The notes under the pieces: generated by a model
What the model saw: only the letters and a program-made list of their open reading frames with translations
The model's database searches: none
Told to the model about the DNA's origin: nothing
Translations under genes and position numbers: made by a program
NCBI RefSeq assembly: GCF_042658925.1
Contig: NZ_JBHSRF010000045.1
Coordinates: 1-64,000 of the forward strand
Direction: 5' to 3'
Length of the DNA stretch: 64,000 nucleotides
Source: Sphaerisporangium aureirubrum
GTDB lineage: Bacteria > Actinomycetota > Actinomycetes > Streptosporangiales > Streptosporangiaceae
Shown here: positions 25,933 through 34,803 of the stretch, one piece after another
How positions within the stretch are numbered: position 1 is the stretch's first letter
Layout: the number at the start of each line of letters is the position of its first letter

Positions 25933-26934
25933 TCACAGGGTCGGGGGCAGGCCCAGCCATGGTTTGTCGGTGGCGTCGAATCCGGTGAGCTCGGCGATCT
26001 TCCCGTCGACGATGCGCAGGACCGCGATGGTATACAACCGGTACTCCGGGTCGCCGGGGGTGCGGAGGTACAGCGCGGCGGCAGGCATGCGGTTGACCGT
26101 CGTGGTGACACAGCGCCAGTCGTCGTGGCCGCGCTGGAAGAGCCCACCGGCTACCCAGCCGTCCACCGCGTCTTCAGCCGTCATGATCACGGCGCCCAGC
26201 TCGGGCAGCATCGCGAAGCGCAGGTCGTCGCGCAGCAGGGACATCAGCCCGTCGAGGTCGTTGCGCTCATGGGCGTCGATATACGACTTCACCACGCCGC
26301 GCTCGTCATCCGACAGCTCGTGGGTGGCGGGTCTCCGCCAGTCGAGGCGGCGATCGGGTAGCTGCTCGCGCATCGTCACGCGCGCCCGCTGCAGTGCGCT
26401 GGTCACCGATGCGACGGTCAGCTCGAGGGCGTCGGCGGCCTTCGACGCCGGCCAGCCCAGGACGTCGCGCAGGATGAACACCGCCCGCTGCCGCGGCGGC
26501 AGGTGCTGGACGGCGACGATGAACGCCAGCTCGATCGTCTCCCGCGCCACCAGCGATTCCTGCGGGTCCTCGGGAAGCATCCGGTCGGGGTACGGCTGCA
26601 GGTACAGCATCTCGGAGCCGGGCAGCTCGGACGGTGTGGGTGTGCGGTCGTTGCGCTTCTCCAGAAAGTCGAGGCAGGCGTTCGTCGCGATCCGGTACAG
26701 CCAGGTCCGCAGCGCGGCATGCCCCTTGAACGACTCCCGCTTGTTCCACGCTCGCAGGAACGTCTCCTGCGTCATGTCCTGGGCGTCCTCGTAGTTCGCG
26801 AGCATCCGGTAACAGTGCACCTGCAACTCACGACGGTGGCGCTCCGTGAGGAGCACGAACCTCGCCGTGTCGTCTGAGCGCACCGCGGCGATGAACGTGG
26901 CCTCGTCGGCGCCGAGCAGTCTGGCGTCGGTCAT
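25933..26934 (-). CDS. ECF sigma factor with C-terminal SnoaL-like domain (SigG/SigJ-type)
   Basis: A 333-residue sigma-70 family protein, much longer than a typical ECF factor. Region 2 is LTERHRRELQVHCYRMLANYEDAQDMTQETFLRAWN, and region 4 is LPPRQRAVFILRDVLGWPASKAADALE. The last 125 residues, from VVKSYIDAHERNDLDGLMSLL to the end, form a SnoaL/NTF2-like domain that in this class can replace a separate anti-sigma factor by binding the core domains. It should direct RNA polymerase to its own promoter set in response to an unknown ligand or stress. The ATG at 26934 is preferred to the GTG at 26952. Confidence 0.92.
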   Translation of the reverse strand: MTDARLLGADEATFIAAVRSDDTARFVLLTERHRRELQVHCYRMLANYEDAQDMTQETFLRAWNKRESFKGHAALRTWLYRIATNACLDFLEKRNDRTPTPSELPGSEMLYLQPYPDRMLPEDPQESLVARETIELAFIVAVQHLPPRQRAVFILRDVLGWPASKAADALELTVASVTSALQRARVTMREQLPDRRLDWRRPATHELSDDERGVVKSYIDAHERNDLDGLMSLLRDDLRFAMLPELGAVIMTAEDAVDGWVAGGLFQRGHDDWRCVTTTVNRMPAAALYLRTPGDPEYRLYTIAVLRIVDGKIAELTGFDATDKPWLGLPPTL

Positions 26935-27143
26935 GGTCCTAAATCCTTCCACTGGTGCGAGGGGCTACCAGACTGACGACGTGGCGAAGCATTTCTGATC
27001 GGTGAAGCCGCTGACACCAGGGCCGTTCGTCAGCCCGGCTCGGTCGGGTCGATCCAGGGGACCTGCCCCCGGGTCGGGCACACCCTCGATGTCGAGGTGG
27101 GGTCCCCGCAGTACCCCACAGCTCCGCGTCCGGTGGCACGTTT

Positions 27144-28470
27144 TGACGTGACCGTGGGTGGCGCCGGGTCACGTCCCGGCCGCGGCGCAGGGGGACGCGA
27201 CGGGACACGACAAGCCCGGCAGGACCGGGGGCGCGGGGGTGCCCCCCGCACAAGAACAGCCCTTGCGGCTCCCGCGCGCAGCGCGCCCTCCGCAAGGACC
27301 ATTTCCCGGGGCGCCCGCACGGCCGAGCCCCTCGCCGTAAGGCGGCGCCGGTTCCCTCGTACATGGATCGCCTCGTGCGGGCGCCGGAGACGTGACGTGG
27401 GTGGCGCCGAGGCACGTCCCGGCCGCGACGCGGGGGACGCGACGGGACACGACAAGCCCGATAGGACCGGGGGCGCGGGGGTGTCCCCCGCACAAGAACA
27501 GCCCTTGCGGCTCCCGCGCGCAGCGCGCCCTCCGCAAGGACCATTTCCCGGGGCGCCCGTACGGCCAGCCCCTCGCCGTAAGGCGGCGGGCCGGGTGACG
27601 TCCCCCGAAGTGGTGTAACTCCTGGGGATCTTCGTGAAGGGTATCGATGGCCCGCCACCTGGCGCCTAGGGCGGCGCGTTCATGATCACGGCCTCGGAAA
27701 TCACACCACCTGGCGGGACGTCACCGCGGGCCGGCCCCTCGCCGTAAGGTGGCGCCGGTTCCGTCGACGTGGATCGCCTCGCGCGGGCGCCGGAGACGTG
27801 ACGTGGGTGGCGCCGGCGGGGCACGTCCCGGCCGCGACGCGGGGGACGCGACGGGACACGACAAGCCCGGCAGGACCGGGGGCGCGGGGGTGTCCCCCGC
27901 ACAAGAACAGCCCTTGCGGCTCCCGCGCGCGGCGCGCTCTCCGCAAGGACCATTTCCCGGGGCGCCCGTACGGCCAGCCCCTCGCCGTAAGGTGGCGGGC
28001 CGGCCCCTCGCCGTAAGGTGGCGCCGGTTCCGTCGACGTGGATCGCCTCGCGCGGGCGCCGGAGACGTGACGTGGGTGGCGCCGGCGGGGCACGTCCCGG
28101 CCGCGACGCGGGGAAACACGACGGGACACGACAAGCCCGATAGGACCGGGGGCGCGGGGGTGTCCCCCGCACTAGAACAGCCCTTGCGGCTTCCGCGCGC
28201 GGCGCGGCCTGCGCAAGGACCATTCCCGGGGGCGCTCGTACGGCCGGGTGTCTCGCCGCGAAGCGGCGCCGGTCTTGCCGTACGTGGATCTCGTCGCGCC
28301 GGTGCCGGCGACGTGACGTGGGTGGCGCGGGGGGTGACGCCACACCATGAGGCCGGTAGGGCCGGGGGTGTCCCCCGCATGAGAACAGCCCTTGCGGGTT
28401 GCGTGCGGAGTGCGGTCTCCGTAAGGGCCATTTTCGTGGGGGTCGGCGCATATCGGGTTATCTGCTGTGA
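27144..28470. repeat. Tandem array of about five long repeat units
   Basis: About five head-to-tail units begin near 27144, 27347, 27754, 28023 and 28268; complete units are 245-269 bases and the first and last are partial or decayed. Each contains the same order of blocks: GACGTGGGTGGCGCC, CGGGACACGACAAGCCCG, a G-run/C-run stem ending GTGTCCCCCGCA, AGAACAGCCCTTGCGG, its partner CCGCAAGGACCATTTCCCGG, and CCTCGCCGTAAGG. CCTTGCGG and CCGCAAGG can pair across about 21 bases, so every unit can form the same hairpin. No coding or spacer pattern is seen. Units 3 and 4 are nearly identical, which suggests recent duplication. Confidence 0.85.
27594..27725. mobile_element. MITE-like element with TIRs and 8-bp target duplication
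   Basis: A 132-base insert in the repeat array. Its ends (27594-27616 and 27703-27725) are inverted repeats matching at 20 of 23 positions, both starting GGTGACGTCCC. The sequence GCGGGCCG flanks it on both sides (27586-27593 and 27726-27733) as an 8-base target duplication. The equivalent junction between units 3 and 4 (27995-28002) has one copy and no insert, so it is the empty site. It encodes no transposase and must have moved with one supplied in trans. The 8-base duplication and terminal sequence suggest an IS256-like (mutator) parent, but that is inferred. Confidence 0.85.
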
Positions 28471-28787
28471 TGGCGCCACGTTCATCGCACTGCGGTGAAC
28501 GGGATTCTCTCCGGACCTGCCCCCGTGAGGGGCGGTGACACGGAGTGGCCACGGGATCAGTGTCCGCGCGGGGGTCGTTCTGGACCTCCCGTGCACGGGT
28601 AACGGATTCCGGGATGGCTGGTACGGGCTGGGTGGCGTGGTGATGGTGGGTGGGGTGGGTACGTATTCGGGCAGGTCTATGGGATGGAGGCGTCGTTCGG
28701 GCCGGGGGTGGCTTGTCGCGTGGGTGTTTGGAGGCGTGGGTTTCGGATGGGGTCCGGCTTTTGGGCTGGATGGAGGGAGGGAGTGTG
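28471..28787. other. Intergenic region after the repeat array
   Basis: A 317-base stretch between the last decayed repeat unit and the PPOX-like gene. It is G-rich on the plus strand and has open frames on both strands, but none with recognisable protein sequence. It probably holds the promoter of the PPOX-like gene; a GGAGGGAGGGAG run just before 28788 is its ribosome site. Confidence 0.5.
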
Positions 28788-29210
28788 ATGGGGGAACGTG
28801 GCAGGTTGGAGAGGCTGGGGGTGGAGGAGTGTATGCGGCTGGTTTCGGTGGGGGGAGTGGGGCGGGTGGGGTTCGCTTTGGCTGATGGGCCGGTCGTCTT
28901 GCCGGTCAACTATGTGATTCATGAGGGGGCGGTGGTGTTCCGGACGTCGTTCGGGGGGGCTATGGACGACGATCTGCGGACGGGGGCGCCGGGGGTCGAG
29001 TACAAGGTGGCGTTCGAGGTGGACGAGGTCGATCCCGTCGGGCGGACGGGGTGGAGTGTGTTGCTGCGCGGGCCTGTTCATCACGTCGATGCCGAGGAGC
29101 GGGAGAGGCTTGGGGTGCCGGATGTGGAGTCGTGGGCGGGGGGTGAGCGGGAGCTGTTCGTGCGGATCACGCCGCAGGAGGTGACGGGGCGGCGGATCCG
29201 GCGCGGTTAG
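28788..29210 (+). CDS. Pyridoxamine 5'-phosphate oxidase-like flavin-binding protein
   Basis: A 140-residue split-barrel protein. ECMRLVSVGGVGRVGFALADGPVVLPVNYVIHEGAVVFRTSFGG is the start of the PPOX-like domain (positions 15 to 60), and the C-terminal FVRITPQEVTGRRIRR closes it. Members bind FMN or F420 and act on varied small molecules or serve as sensors. In actinomycetes they often accompany universal stress and CBS proteins, as here. The gene overlaps the convergent USP gene by four bases at their stops. The ATG follows a GTG directly; a G-rich ribosome site serves both. Confidence 0.85.
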   Translation: MGERGRLERLGVEECMRLVSVGGVGRVGFALADGPVVLPVNYVIHEGAVVFRTSFGGAMDDDLRTGAPGVEYKVAFEVDEVDPVGRTGWSVLLRGPVHHVDAEERERLGVPDVESWAGGERELFVRITPQEVTGRRIRRG

Positions 29211-30037
29211 GGGTGGACCACGGCGACCGGGCAGGGGGCGCGGCGGAGGGCGGCCTGGGCCACCGAGCCGAGGTGGGGGGAGCCGCGGGGGCGGGTGCGG
29301 GTGCCCACGACCAGGAGGTCGGCGTGGCGGGAGGCCCGGCAGAGGGCCAGGACGGGGTGGCCGCGGACGGCGGAGGCGGTCAGGGAGACGTCGGGGTTGG
29401 TCTCGGCCCAGGGGGTCAGGCGGGCGCGGAAGGCGCCGGCGACCTCGGCCAGGGGGTCGCGGCGGCGGACGGTGAGCCGCGGGAGGTTGCGCGCGTGGAG
29501 GGCGAGCAGGTGGGCGCCGCGGAGGCGGGCCTGCTCGATGGCGTAGGTCAGGGCCGCCTCTGAGGCGGCGGAGCCGTCGAAGCCGACCACGATCTCGCCG
29601 TAGGTGGCGGCGGCGGGGCGGCGCACCACGACCACGGGTGAGGACGCGCGGCCGACCACCGCCTGGCCGACCGAACCGAGCACCGTCGCGGCGAAGCCGC
29701 CGCGCCCCTCGCTGCCGAGGACGATCTCGTCGGCGTCGGCGGACTCGGTGGTGAGCCGCTCGGACACCGCCCCGGTGATCAGCGCGACGCTCACCTCCAG
29801 CCCCGGCGACCGGGCGCGCACCCGGTCGGCGGCGGCGGCCAGCGCGGCCCGCCAGTAGGCGGGCAGGCCGTCACCGGCCCCGGACCCGGTCCTGAGAGGG
29901 AAGTCGTAGGACCACGGCTCCCGGACGTGCACGATCCTCAGCCGCGCGTTCCTGCGCCCGGCGTCGTCGGCGGCCCAGTCCACTGCTGCGGCGGCGGACG
30001 GCGACCCGTCCACCCCGACCACGATCTGCCCCGTCAT
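29207..30037 (-). CDS. Universal stress protein with two Usp domains
   Basis: A 276-residue tandem UspA protein. Domain 1 runs from IVVGVDGSPSAAAAVDWA to VLGSEGRGGFAATVLGSVGQAVV; domain 2 runs from IVVGFDGSAASEAALTYA to VVGTRTRPRGSPHLGSVAQ. Both carry the ATP-binding G-x2-G-x9-G-type loop, less perfect in the second. Such proteins bind ATP and respond to hypoxia or growth arrest. It lies beside CBS-BON, Hsp20 and PPOX-like genes in what looks like a dormancy or stress island. Confidence 0.92.
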   Translation of the reverse strand: MTGQIVVGVDGSPSAAAAVDWAADDAGRRNARLRIVHVREPWSYDFPLRTGSGAGDGLPAYWRAALAAAADRVRARSPGLEVSVALITGAVSERLTTESADADEIVLGSEGRGGFAATVLGSVGQAVVGRASSPVVVVRRPAAATYGEIVVGFDGSAASEAALTYAIEQARLRGAHLLALHARNLPRLTVRRRDPLAEVAGAFRARLTPWAETNPDVSLTASAVRGHPVLALCRASRHADLLVVGTRTRPRGSPHLGSVAQAALRRAPCPVAVVHP

Positions 30038-30087
30038 GGCGCCCCCCTACCTGGGGTTATGCCCAGTTTCGCGAGGTAGCTCCGGAT

Positions 30088-30750
30088 TCAGATGATCACC
30101 GACGGAGGCAAGGCACTGAGGTCGTCGTGCTCGTAGGCCAGATGCCCGTGCACGTCGATCACGCCCTCGACCCCCCGCACGGCCTCGACGATCCGCACGC
30201 TCTGCGAACGGCGGGGCACGCGGCCGTCCAGGGTCACCCGTCCCTCGTCGACCCCGATGGACAGCCCCTCCGGCATGACCCCCGCCTGGCGGACCAGATC
30301 GGCCACCTCGGCGCGCAGATCGTCCCGGGAACGGGTGAATATCTTGAGCAGGTCGGCCTGGTGGACCGTCCCCACGATCCTGCCGGTGACGGCGTCCACC
30401 ACCGGGAGCTGCTTGACCCGCTGGTCGTGCATGATCTGGGCCGCCTCCCGCACGGGGGTGCCCTCGGTGACGGTGATCGCGGGGCTGGTCATGACCCCCG
30501 ACGCCGTCCCGGAGGTCGCCTTGGTGAACTCCTCCCGCCGCCTGCGGGGATGCAGGACGCCCTCCCGGACGCCGGTCTCCCGCAGCAGCAGGTCGTCGGC
30601 GGACACCACCCCGACCGGCCTGCGGTCCTCGTCGACGACCGCGACGGCGCCGACCTTGAAGCGGCGCATCGTCTCCACCAGATCGGCGAAGGACGTCTCC
30701 CGCTCGACCGCGATCGCGACCCTGCCCATGACCTCTCCGACCCGCATCAT
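30088..30750 (-). CDS. CBS-domain pair with C-terminal BON domain
   Basis: A 220-residue protein with two CBS motifs (about residues 5-60 and 85-145: MRRFKVGAVAVVDEDRRPVGVVSADDLL and IMHDQRVKQLPVVDAVTGRIVGTVHQADLL) and a BON domain at 155-210 (VDEGRVTLDGRVPRRSQSVRIVEAVRGVEGVIDV). CBS pairs bind adenine nucleotides; BON domains may contact membranes. It is probably an energy or stress sensor. The ATG at 30750 has GGAGG five bases upstream. It is transcribed away from Hsp20, sharing a 209-base promoter region. Confidence 0.9.
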   Translation of the reverse strand: MMRVGEVMGRVAIAVERETSFADLVETMRRFKVGAVAVVDEDRRPVGVVSADDLLLRETGVREGVLHPRRRREEFTKATSGTASGVMTSPAITVTEGTPVREAAQIMHDQRVKQLPVVDAVTGRIVGTVHQADLLKIFTRSRDDLRAEVADLVRQAGVMPEGLSIGVDEGRVTLDGRVPRRSQSVRIVEAVRGVEGVIDVHGHLAYEHDDLSALPPSVII

Positions 30751-30959
30751 GACCACCTCCCTGCTCCGCCCTCAAAGCGAGCATTCCCCGAATGCGCCGC
30801 GCCGGTCACCGCCGAAGGTCCTCACCTGCGAAGACCTTCGGCCGGAAACGGGACCCCTCCCATCGGAACTCAGGGTTGCCTCTGGCCCGAGAACGAGTTA
30901 ACCTACAACTGCACTTGGAGGTTTCCTCTCGGCAGAGAGTCAACAAGGAGGTTTCGGAG

Positions 30960-31400
30960 ATGCTGCTCACGTCGATCGATCCCTTCGTGCAGGAGTTCGA
31001 GCGGCAGTTCGACCGGCTCGCCCGCCGGGCCTGGAACAACACCGGCGACGGCGGGTCCGTCATGCCGCTGGACGGGGTGCGGCGCAAGGACGACGTGCTG
31101 CTCCGCTTCGACCTGCCGGGCATCGACCCCGACTCCATCGAGGTCGCCGTCGACCGGGGCGTGCTGTCGGTCACGGCGCGCCGCGAGGAGGAGCTGAGCG
31201 AGGACGACCGCCTGCTGGTGCGCGAGCGCCCCATGGGCACGTTCACCCGCCGCGTCTACCTGTCCGAGCACCTCGACGGGGAGCGCGTCGACGCGGCGTA
31301 CCACAACGGTGTCCTGCAGATCCGCATCCCGGTCCTGGAGAAGGCCAAGCCGCGCAAGGTCGAGATCCGGCGCGGCGACACCAAGGCGATCCGCGCCTGA
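30960..31400 (+). CDS. Hsp20/alpha-crystallin family small heat-shock protein
   Basis: A 146-residue small chaperone. The alpha-crystallin domain spans about residues 40-135, from DGVRRKDDVLLRFDLPGIDP to the final beta-strand before IRIPVLEKAKPRKVEIRRG, which carries the I-x-I/V-like tail. It binds unfolding proteins without ATP. AAGGAGG lies 8-9 bases before the ATG. A CTCTC-GGCA-GAGAG palindrome sits just upstream of the ribosome site and could be an operator. The MerR-type regulator gene follows 73 bases downstream. Confidence 0.92.
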   Translation: MLLTSIDPFVQEFERQFDRLARRAWNNTGDGGSVMPLDGVRRKDDVLLRFDLPGIDPDSIEVAVDRGVLSVTARREEELSEDDRLLVRERPMGTFTRRVYLSEHLDGERVDAAYHNGVLQIRIPVLEKAKPRKVEIRRGDTKAIRA

Positions 31401-31473
31401 CGGACGCCCCGGCGCACGGGCCGGGCCGGCGCCGTCACGGGCGGCGCCGGCCCCTCGTCAACCTGGAGACAGC

Positions 31474-31818
31474 ATGACCCGCCTGCCCGTCGACGACCAC
31501 TACGCGCCCCTGTACTCCCTCGGCCAGGTCGCCGAGATGCTCCGGGTGCGGCAGGCGTTCCTGCGCCGCCTCGACGACTTCGAGGTGGTGCGCCCGCACC
31601 GTTCCGACGGCGGGCAGCGCCGCTACTCGCGAGCCGACATCACCCTCGTGCAGTACGTCGTCGAGCTGTCCGGCGAGGGCATGACGCTGATCGCGATCCG
31701 CCGCGTCCTGGAACTGGAGCACCAGGTCAGGGTCCTCCAGCGGGAGCTGGAGGCCGCCCGCCGCCTGCTGCGGCTGAGCGGCCTCGACCCCTCCGCCCCG
31801 CCGCCCGCCGCGCCGTGA
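31474..31818 (+). CDS. MerR-family regulator (HspR-like position)
   Basis: A 114-residue MerR-type protein. YSLGQVAEMLRVRQAFLRRLDDFEVVRPHRSDGGQRRYSRADI is the winged-helix DNA-binding domain, and LEHQVRVLQRELEAARRLL is the C-terminal coiled coil for dimerisation. There is no cysteine-based ligand site, as in HspR. Its place directly after an Hsp20 gene suggests autoregulation of that unit. Ligand and operator are unknown. Confidence 0.87.
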   Translation: MTRLPVDDHYAPLYSLGQVAEMLRVRQAFLRRLDDFEVVRPHRSDGGQRRYSRADITLVQYVVELSGEGMTLIAIRRVLELEHQVRVLQRELEAARRLLRLSGLDPSAPPPAAP

Positions 31819-31833
31819 GCGCAGGGGGGCGGG

Positions 31834-33000
31834 TCAGGCCCAGGGGCGGAAGACGGCGCGGACGCAGCCGTCCCTCTTGTTCTTGAACATCTCGTAGCCG
31901 CGCGGGGCCTCGGTGAGCGGCATGGTGTGGGTGGCCAGGTGGCTGGTGCGCAGCTCGCCGCGGTCGATGAGGTCGAGCAGGCGCGGGATGTAGCGCTGGC
32001 CGTGCTGCTGGGCGCCGCGGACGGTGAGGCCCTTGTTCATCATCGCGCCGAGCGGGAAACGGTCGGCCAGCCCGGCGAACACTCCGAGCACGAACACCGA
32101 CCCGCCCTTGCGGCACGCGTAGATCGCCTCGCGGACGGCCACCGGGCGCTCCCCCATGCCGACCCGCTTCCTGACCTTCCCGTACATGCCGGCGGGGGCC
32201 TCCGCCTCCATGCCCACCGCCTCGATGCACACGTCGGGCCCCCGGCCCCCGGTGCGCTCCTTCAGCTCGGCGACGACGTCGGTGCGTGAGAAGTCGATCG
32301 TCTCGACGCCGATCTGGTGCTCGGCCATGGCCATGCGCTCGGGAACGCGGTCGATGGCGATGACCCGGTCGGCGCCGAGGAGCACCGCCGCGCAGGCGGC
32401 CATCTGGCCGACCCCGCCGCAGCCCCAGATCGCCACCACGTCGCCGGGGCGCACCCCGCCGAGCTCGGCGCCCATCCACCCGGTGGGCGCGGCGTCCGAG
32501 GCGAACAGCGCGTTCATGTCGTCCACCCCGTCGGGCACCGTGAAGGCCCCGTGGTCGGCGAACGGCACCCGGATGTACTCGGCGTGGCTGCCCCGGTAGC
32601 CGCCCGTGGCGTGCGAGTAGCCGAAGATCCCGGCCGTGTCCCCGCCCCAGGCCATCTCGGCGAGGCCGGGCGTGAGGTTGCTGTTCTCGCACAGCGACCA
32701 CATGTCGTGCTCGCACTGCCAGCACCGGCCGCACCCGATGATCGAGGACACGACCACCCGGTCCCCCACGCGGTGCCTGCGGACCTCCGAGCCGACCTCG
32801 ACGACCTCGCCGAGGAACTCGTGGCCGATGACGTCCCCGGCGCGCATGGCCGGCATGTACCCGCCGAGCAGGTGCAGGTCCGAGCCGCACGTGGTGGTGA
32901 GCCTGACCTTGACGATGGCGTCCTGGGCGTTGACGATCCGCGGGTCGGGCACGCGCTCGACCGACAGCTCGTTCACGCCCTGCCAGCACAGTGCCCTCAT
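31834..33000 (-). CDS. Zinc-dependent alcohol dehydrogenase (FDH/PDH-like branch)
   Basis: A 388-residue MDR-family dehydrogenase. TTTCGSDLHLLGGYMP and GDVIGHEFLGEVVEVG carry the catalytic zinc ligands, CGRCWQCEHDMWSLC the structural zinc cluster, and VAIWGCGGVGQMAACAAVL the NAD(P) Rossmann loop. The long extra loop around 100-130 resembles glutathione-independent formaldehyde dehydrogenases and related polyol dehydrogenases. The substrate is unknown. The start overlaps the stop of the upstream small membrane-anchored gene by four bases. Confidence 0.92.
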   Translation of the reverse strand: MRALCWQGVNELSVERVPDPRIVNAQDAIVKVRLTTTCGSDLHLLGGYMPAMRAGDVIGHEFLGEVVEVGSEVRRHRVGDRVVVSSIIGCGRCWQCEHDMWSLCENSNLTPGLAEMAWGGDTAGIFGYSHATGGYRGSHAEYIRVPFADHGAFTVPDGVDDMNALFASDAAPTGWMGAELGGVRPGDVVAIWGCGGVGQMAACAAVLLGADRVIAIDRVPERMAMAEHQIGVETIDFSRTDVVAELKERTGGRGPDVCIEAVGMEAEAPAGMYGKVRKRVGMGERPVAVREAIYACRKGGSVFVLGVFAGLADRFPLGAMMNKGLTVRGAQQHGQRYIPRLLDLIDRGELRTSHLATHTMPLTEAPRGYEMFKNKRDGCVRAVFRPWA

Positions 33001-33467
33001 GGCCGTCCCTCCCCACCGCGGCGGGCCGCGAGGTCCGCCGTCCTCCCCGCCGGTACGGGACGGCGCGGGCCGAGCGGCTCCGGGCGCAGCACCTCACCGG
33101 TCTCGATCAGGCACTTGGACTCGCGCAGCGCCCGGCGCACCGCCTGGCGCGGGTCCTCGCCGCCGAGGCGGGCGAGCACCTGGTCCACCCCGGTGGGCGC
33201 CTGGAGCACCGGGCGGGCGCCGAGCTCGGTGCCCCTGTCGCCCGGCGCCTCGCGCACCTGGACCTCGATGGTGTCGCCGAGCCGGGCCAGCGGCTCGGGC
33301 AGGCGCCCGTCCGGGACGACCTCCTCGGGCCGGCGGTTGATTGTCACCGTCAGCCAGCGGGCCCCCTGGCGGCCGGCCCTGGCCCGGGTGCGGCGCGCGG
33401 TGTACCAGCGCATCGCCCCGATGCCGCCTCCGCCCAGCGCCATCGCCCCGAAAACTGCACGTCTCAT
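32997..33467 (-). CDS. Membrane-anchored protein coupled to alcohol dehydrogenase
   Basis: A 156-residue protein with a short N-terminal hydrophobic segment (RRAVFGAMALGGGGIGAMRW) and a soluble part. The stretch WLTVTINRRPEEVVPDGRLP, then LARLGDTIEVQVREAPGDRGTELGA, recalls the polyketide-cyclase/SRPBCC fold (which begins with a similar VTI-x-RP-x-E-V strand), but the match is weak. It overlaps the dehydrogenase start by four bases, so the two probably work together, perhaps at the membrane. The ATG at 33467 has GAGAGG close upstream. Confidence 0.6.
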   Translation of the reverse strand: MRRAVFGAMALGGGGIGAMRWYTARRTRARAGRQGARWLTVTINRRPEEVVPDGRLPEPLARLGDTIEVQVREAPGDRGTELGARPVLQAPTGVDQVLARLGGEDPRQAVRRALRESKCLIETGEVLRPEPLGPRRPVPAGRTADLAARRGGEGRP

Positions 33468-33589
33468 TGCCCTCTCCCCCATTGATGGACAACTGCTCCG
33501 ATGGCTACCCATCCCCACCTTGGGTTACCTCGGGAGACGTGCACTTGAGCAGGAGTTGGCGGCCGCCTGACCGCCGCTCCGGCGAGTCG

Positions 33590-34702
33590 TCACCAGTACA
33601 TGATCGCCGTCTCGCCCGAGCCCCTGGTGGAGTACAGCCGGACCCTGGCGATGTACCGGCGCCCCTTGACGAGGCGGGCGGTCACCGTGGAGTTGCGCTC
33701 GCTCCCGGCGTCGTCGTCGGCCCGCACGTACCGGGGCTCGCCGTCGATCACCTCGAACAGGCCGAGGACGGTGTCGCTGTCCCCGAAGGTGGCCACGGTG
33801 TAGTCGCGGGTGCCCTCGGGCACGATCATGTAGTCGGCCTGTTCCCCGGACGCCAGCCCGAGGGGGACGGAGGTGAACGGCGACAGCTTCGGCGGCCCGG
33901 CGGGCGAGAGGCCGGGGTACCAGCGCCGGGCGTACTCCTCGTCGGTCTTGGAGATCGCCCCGGGCGGGAACAGGCCCTGCCGGTACTCCTCGGGCTCCAG
34001 GATCAGGCCCTGCACGAAGGGGTACTCCATGATCGAGTCCGGGTCCCACCCGGAGCCGCTGACCTCGGACGCGTCCAGCTTGCGGATCACGTTGTGGAAG
34101 GTCTTCGGCCGCGACCACTCGTTCGGCGGACCGGCGAACCAGCGGTACACCGCCTCCTCGTCCCAGACGATCCCGGCGAACGGGCTCTGGTGCTCGTGCG
34201 GCATGCCGATGACGTGCCCGAGCTCGTGCAGCGCGGCGGCGTGCCCGCTCGGGGTGTCCACGCGGCGGCCGAAGTTGGTGGTGCGCTCGCCGAACGGGAT
34301 GTCGAGCACGTCCCGGCCGAGGTAGGACCAGTAGCCGTCCCCCCGCATGAAACCGATCCGGATCTCGGCCTCGGCGCGGTCGGTCACCTCGGCGAACTCC
34401 AGCCCGATGCCGACGTTCTTCCACTCCTGGAAGGCGGCGCGGATGGCCGCGCGCTGGGTCTGGTCGCCCACCCAGGACACGAACGTGCTGCTGCCGTCGG
34501 CGAGGGTCACCGTGGAGCCGTCGGTCTCCCGGTCGAAGAAGTAGTAGTGCAGCACGGTGCCGTTCAGCCATTTGAGGTGCCCGCCGATCAGCGCCTCCAG
34601 CCGGGTGCCGCTCAGCCCGGCGGCCCCGGCGGGGATGGACTGCGGCGGCAACGCGCAATGTTCGGTCTGCTCGTCGTCGTGCTCGTAGCCGGTGGATGTC
34701 AT
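33590..34702 (-). CDS. Astacin-like (metzincin) zinc metallopeptidase, no signal peptide
   Basis: A 370-residue zinc protease. The metzincin motif HELGHVIGMPHEH is at residues 159-171 (ligands His159, His163, His169; base Glu160), and SIMEYPFVQG is the Met-turn region. This matches the astacin/M12A branch. The C-terminal 110 residues form a beta-rich PPC-like module (YMIVPEGTRDYTVATFGDSD, ARVRLYSTRGSGETAIMYW). Unlike secreted relatives, no signal or propeptide cleavage region is seen, so it may act inside the cell or leave by another route. It lies 101 bases after the CHAT-TPR gene on the same strand and is probably part of that system. Confidence 0.9.
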   Translation of the reverse strand: MTSTGYEHDDEQTEHCALPPQSIPAGAAGLSGTRLEALIGGHLKWLNGTVLHYYFFDRETDGSTVTLADGSSTFVSWVGDQTQRAAIRAAFQEWKNVGIGLEFAEVTDRAEAEIRIGFMRGDGYWSYLGRDVLDIPFGERTTNFGRRVDTPSGHAAALHELGHVIGMPHEHQSPFAGIVWDEEAVYRWFAGPPNEWSRPKTFHNVIRKLDASEVSGSGWDPDSIMEYPFVQGLILEPEEYRQGLFPPGAISKTDEEYARRWYPGLSPAGPPKLSPFTSVPLGLASGEQADYMIVPEGTRDYTVATFGDSDTVLGLFEVIDGEPRYVRADDDAGSERNSTVTARLVKGRRYIARVRLYSTRGSGETAIMYW

Positions 34703-34803
34703 GGGTCCCCTCCTGTCGGAATACCGACCAGGCTGGGGGCGGGGCGGCGCCCGCGCATGAGTACCCCTTTACCTAATTGCCGGGAAATTCCGCGACACGG
34801 CGG

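Noticed and set aside
27144..28470. Minus-strand open frames repeated in each unit of the array
   Set aside because: They follow the repeat itself: unit lengths keep some frames open, but codon pattern and sequence change between units do not favour synonymous positions, and no protein family was recognised.
27144..28470. CRISPR array
   Set aside because: Units are about 200-270 bases with no short repeat/spacer alternation, and no cas genes are near.
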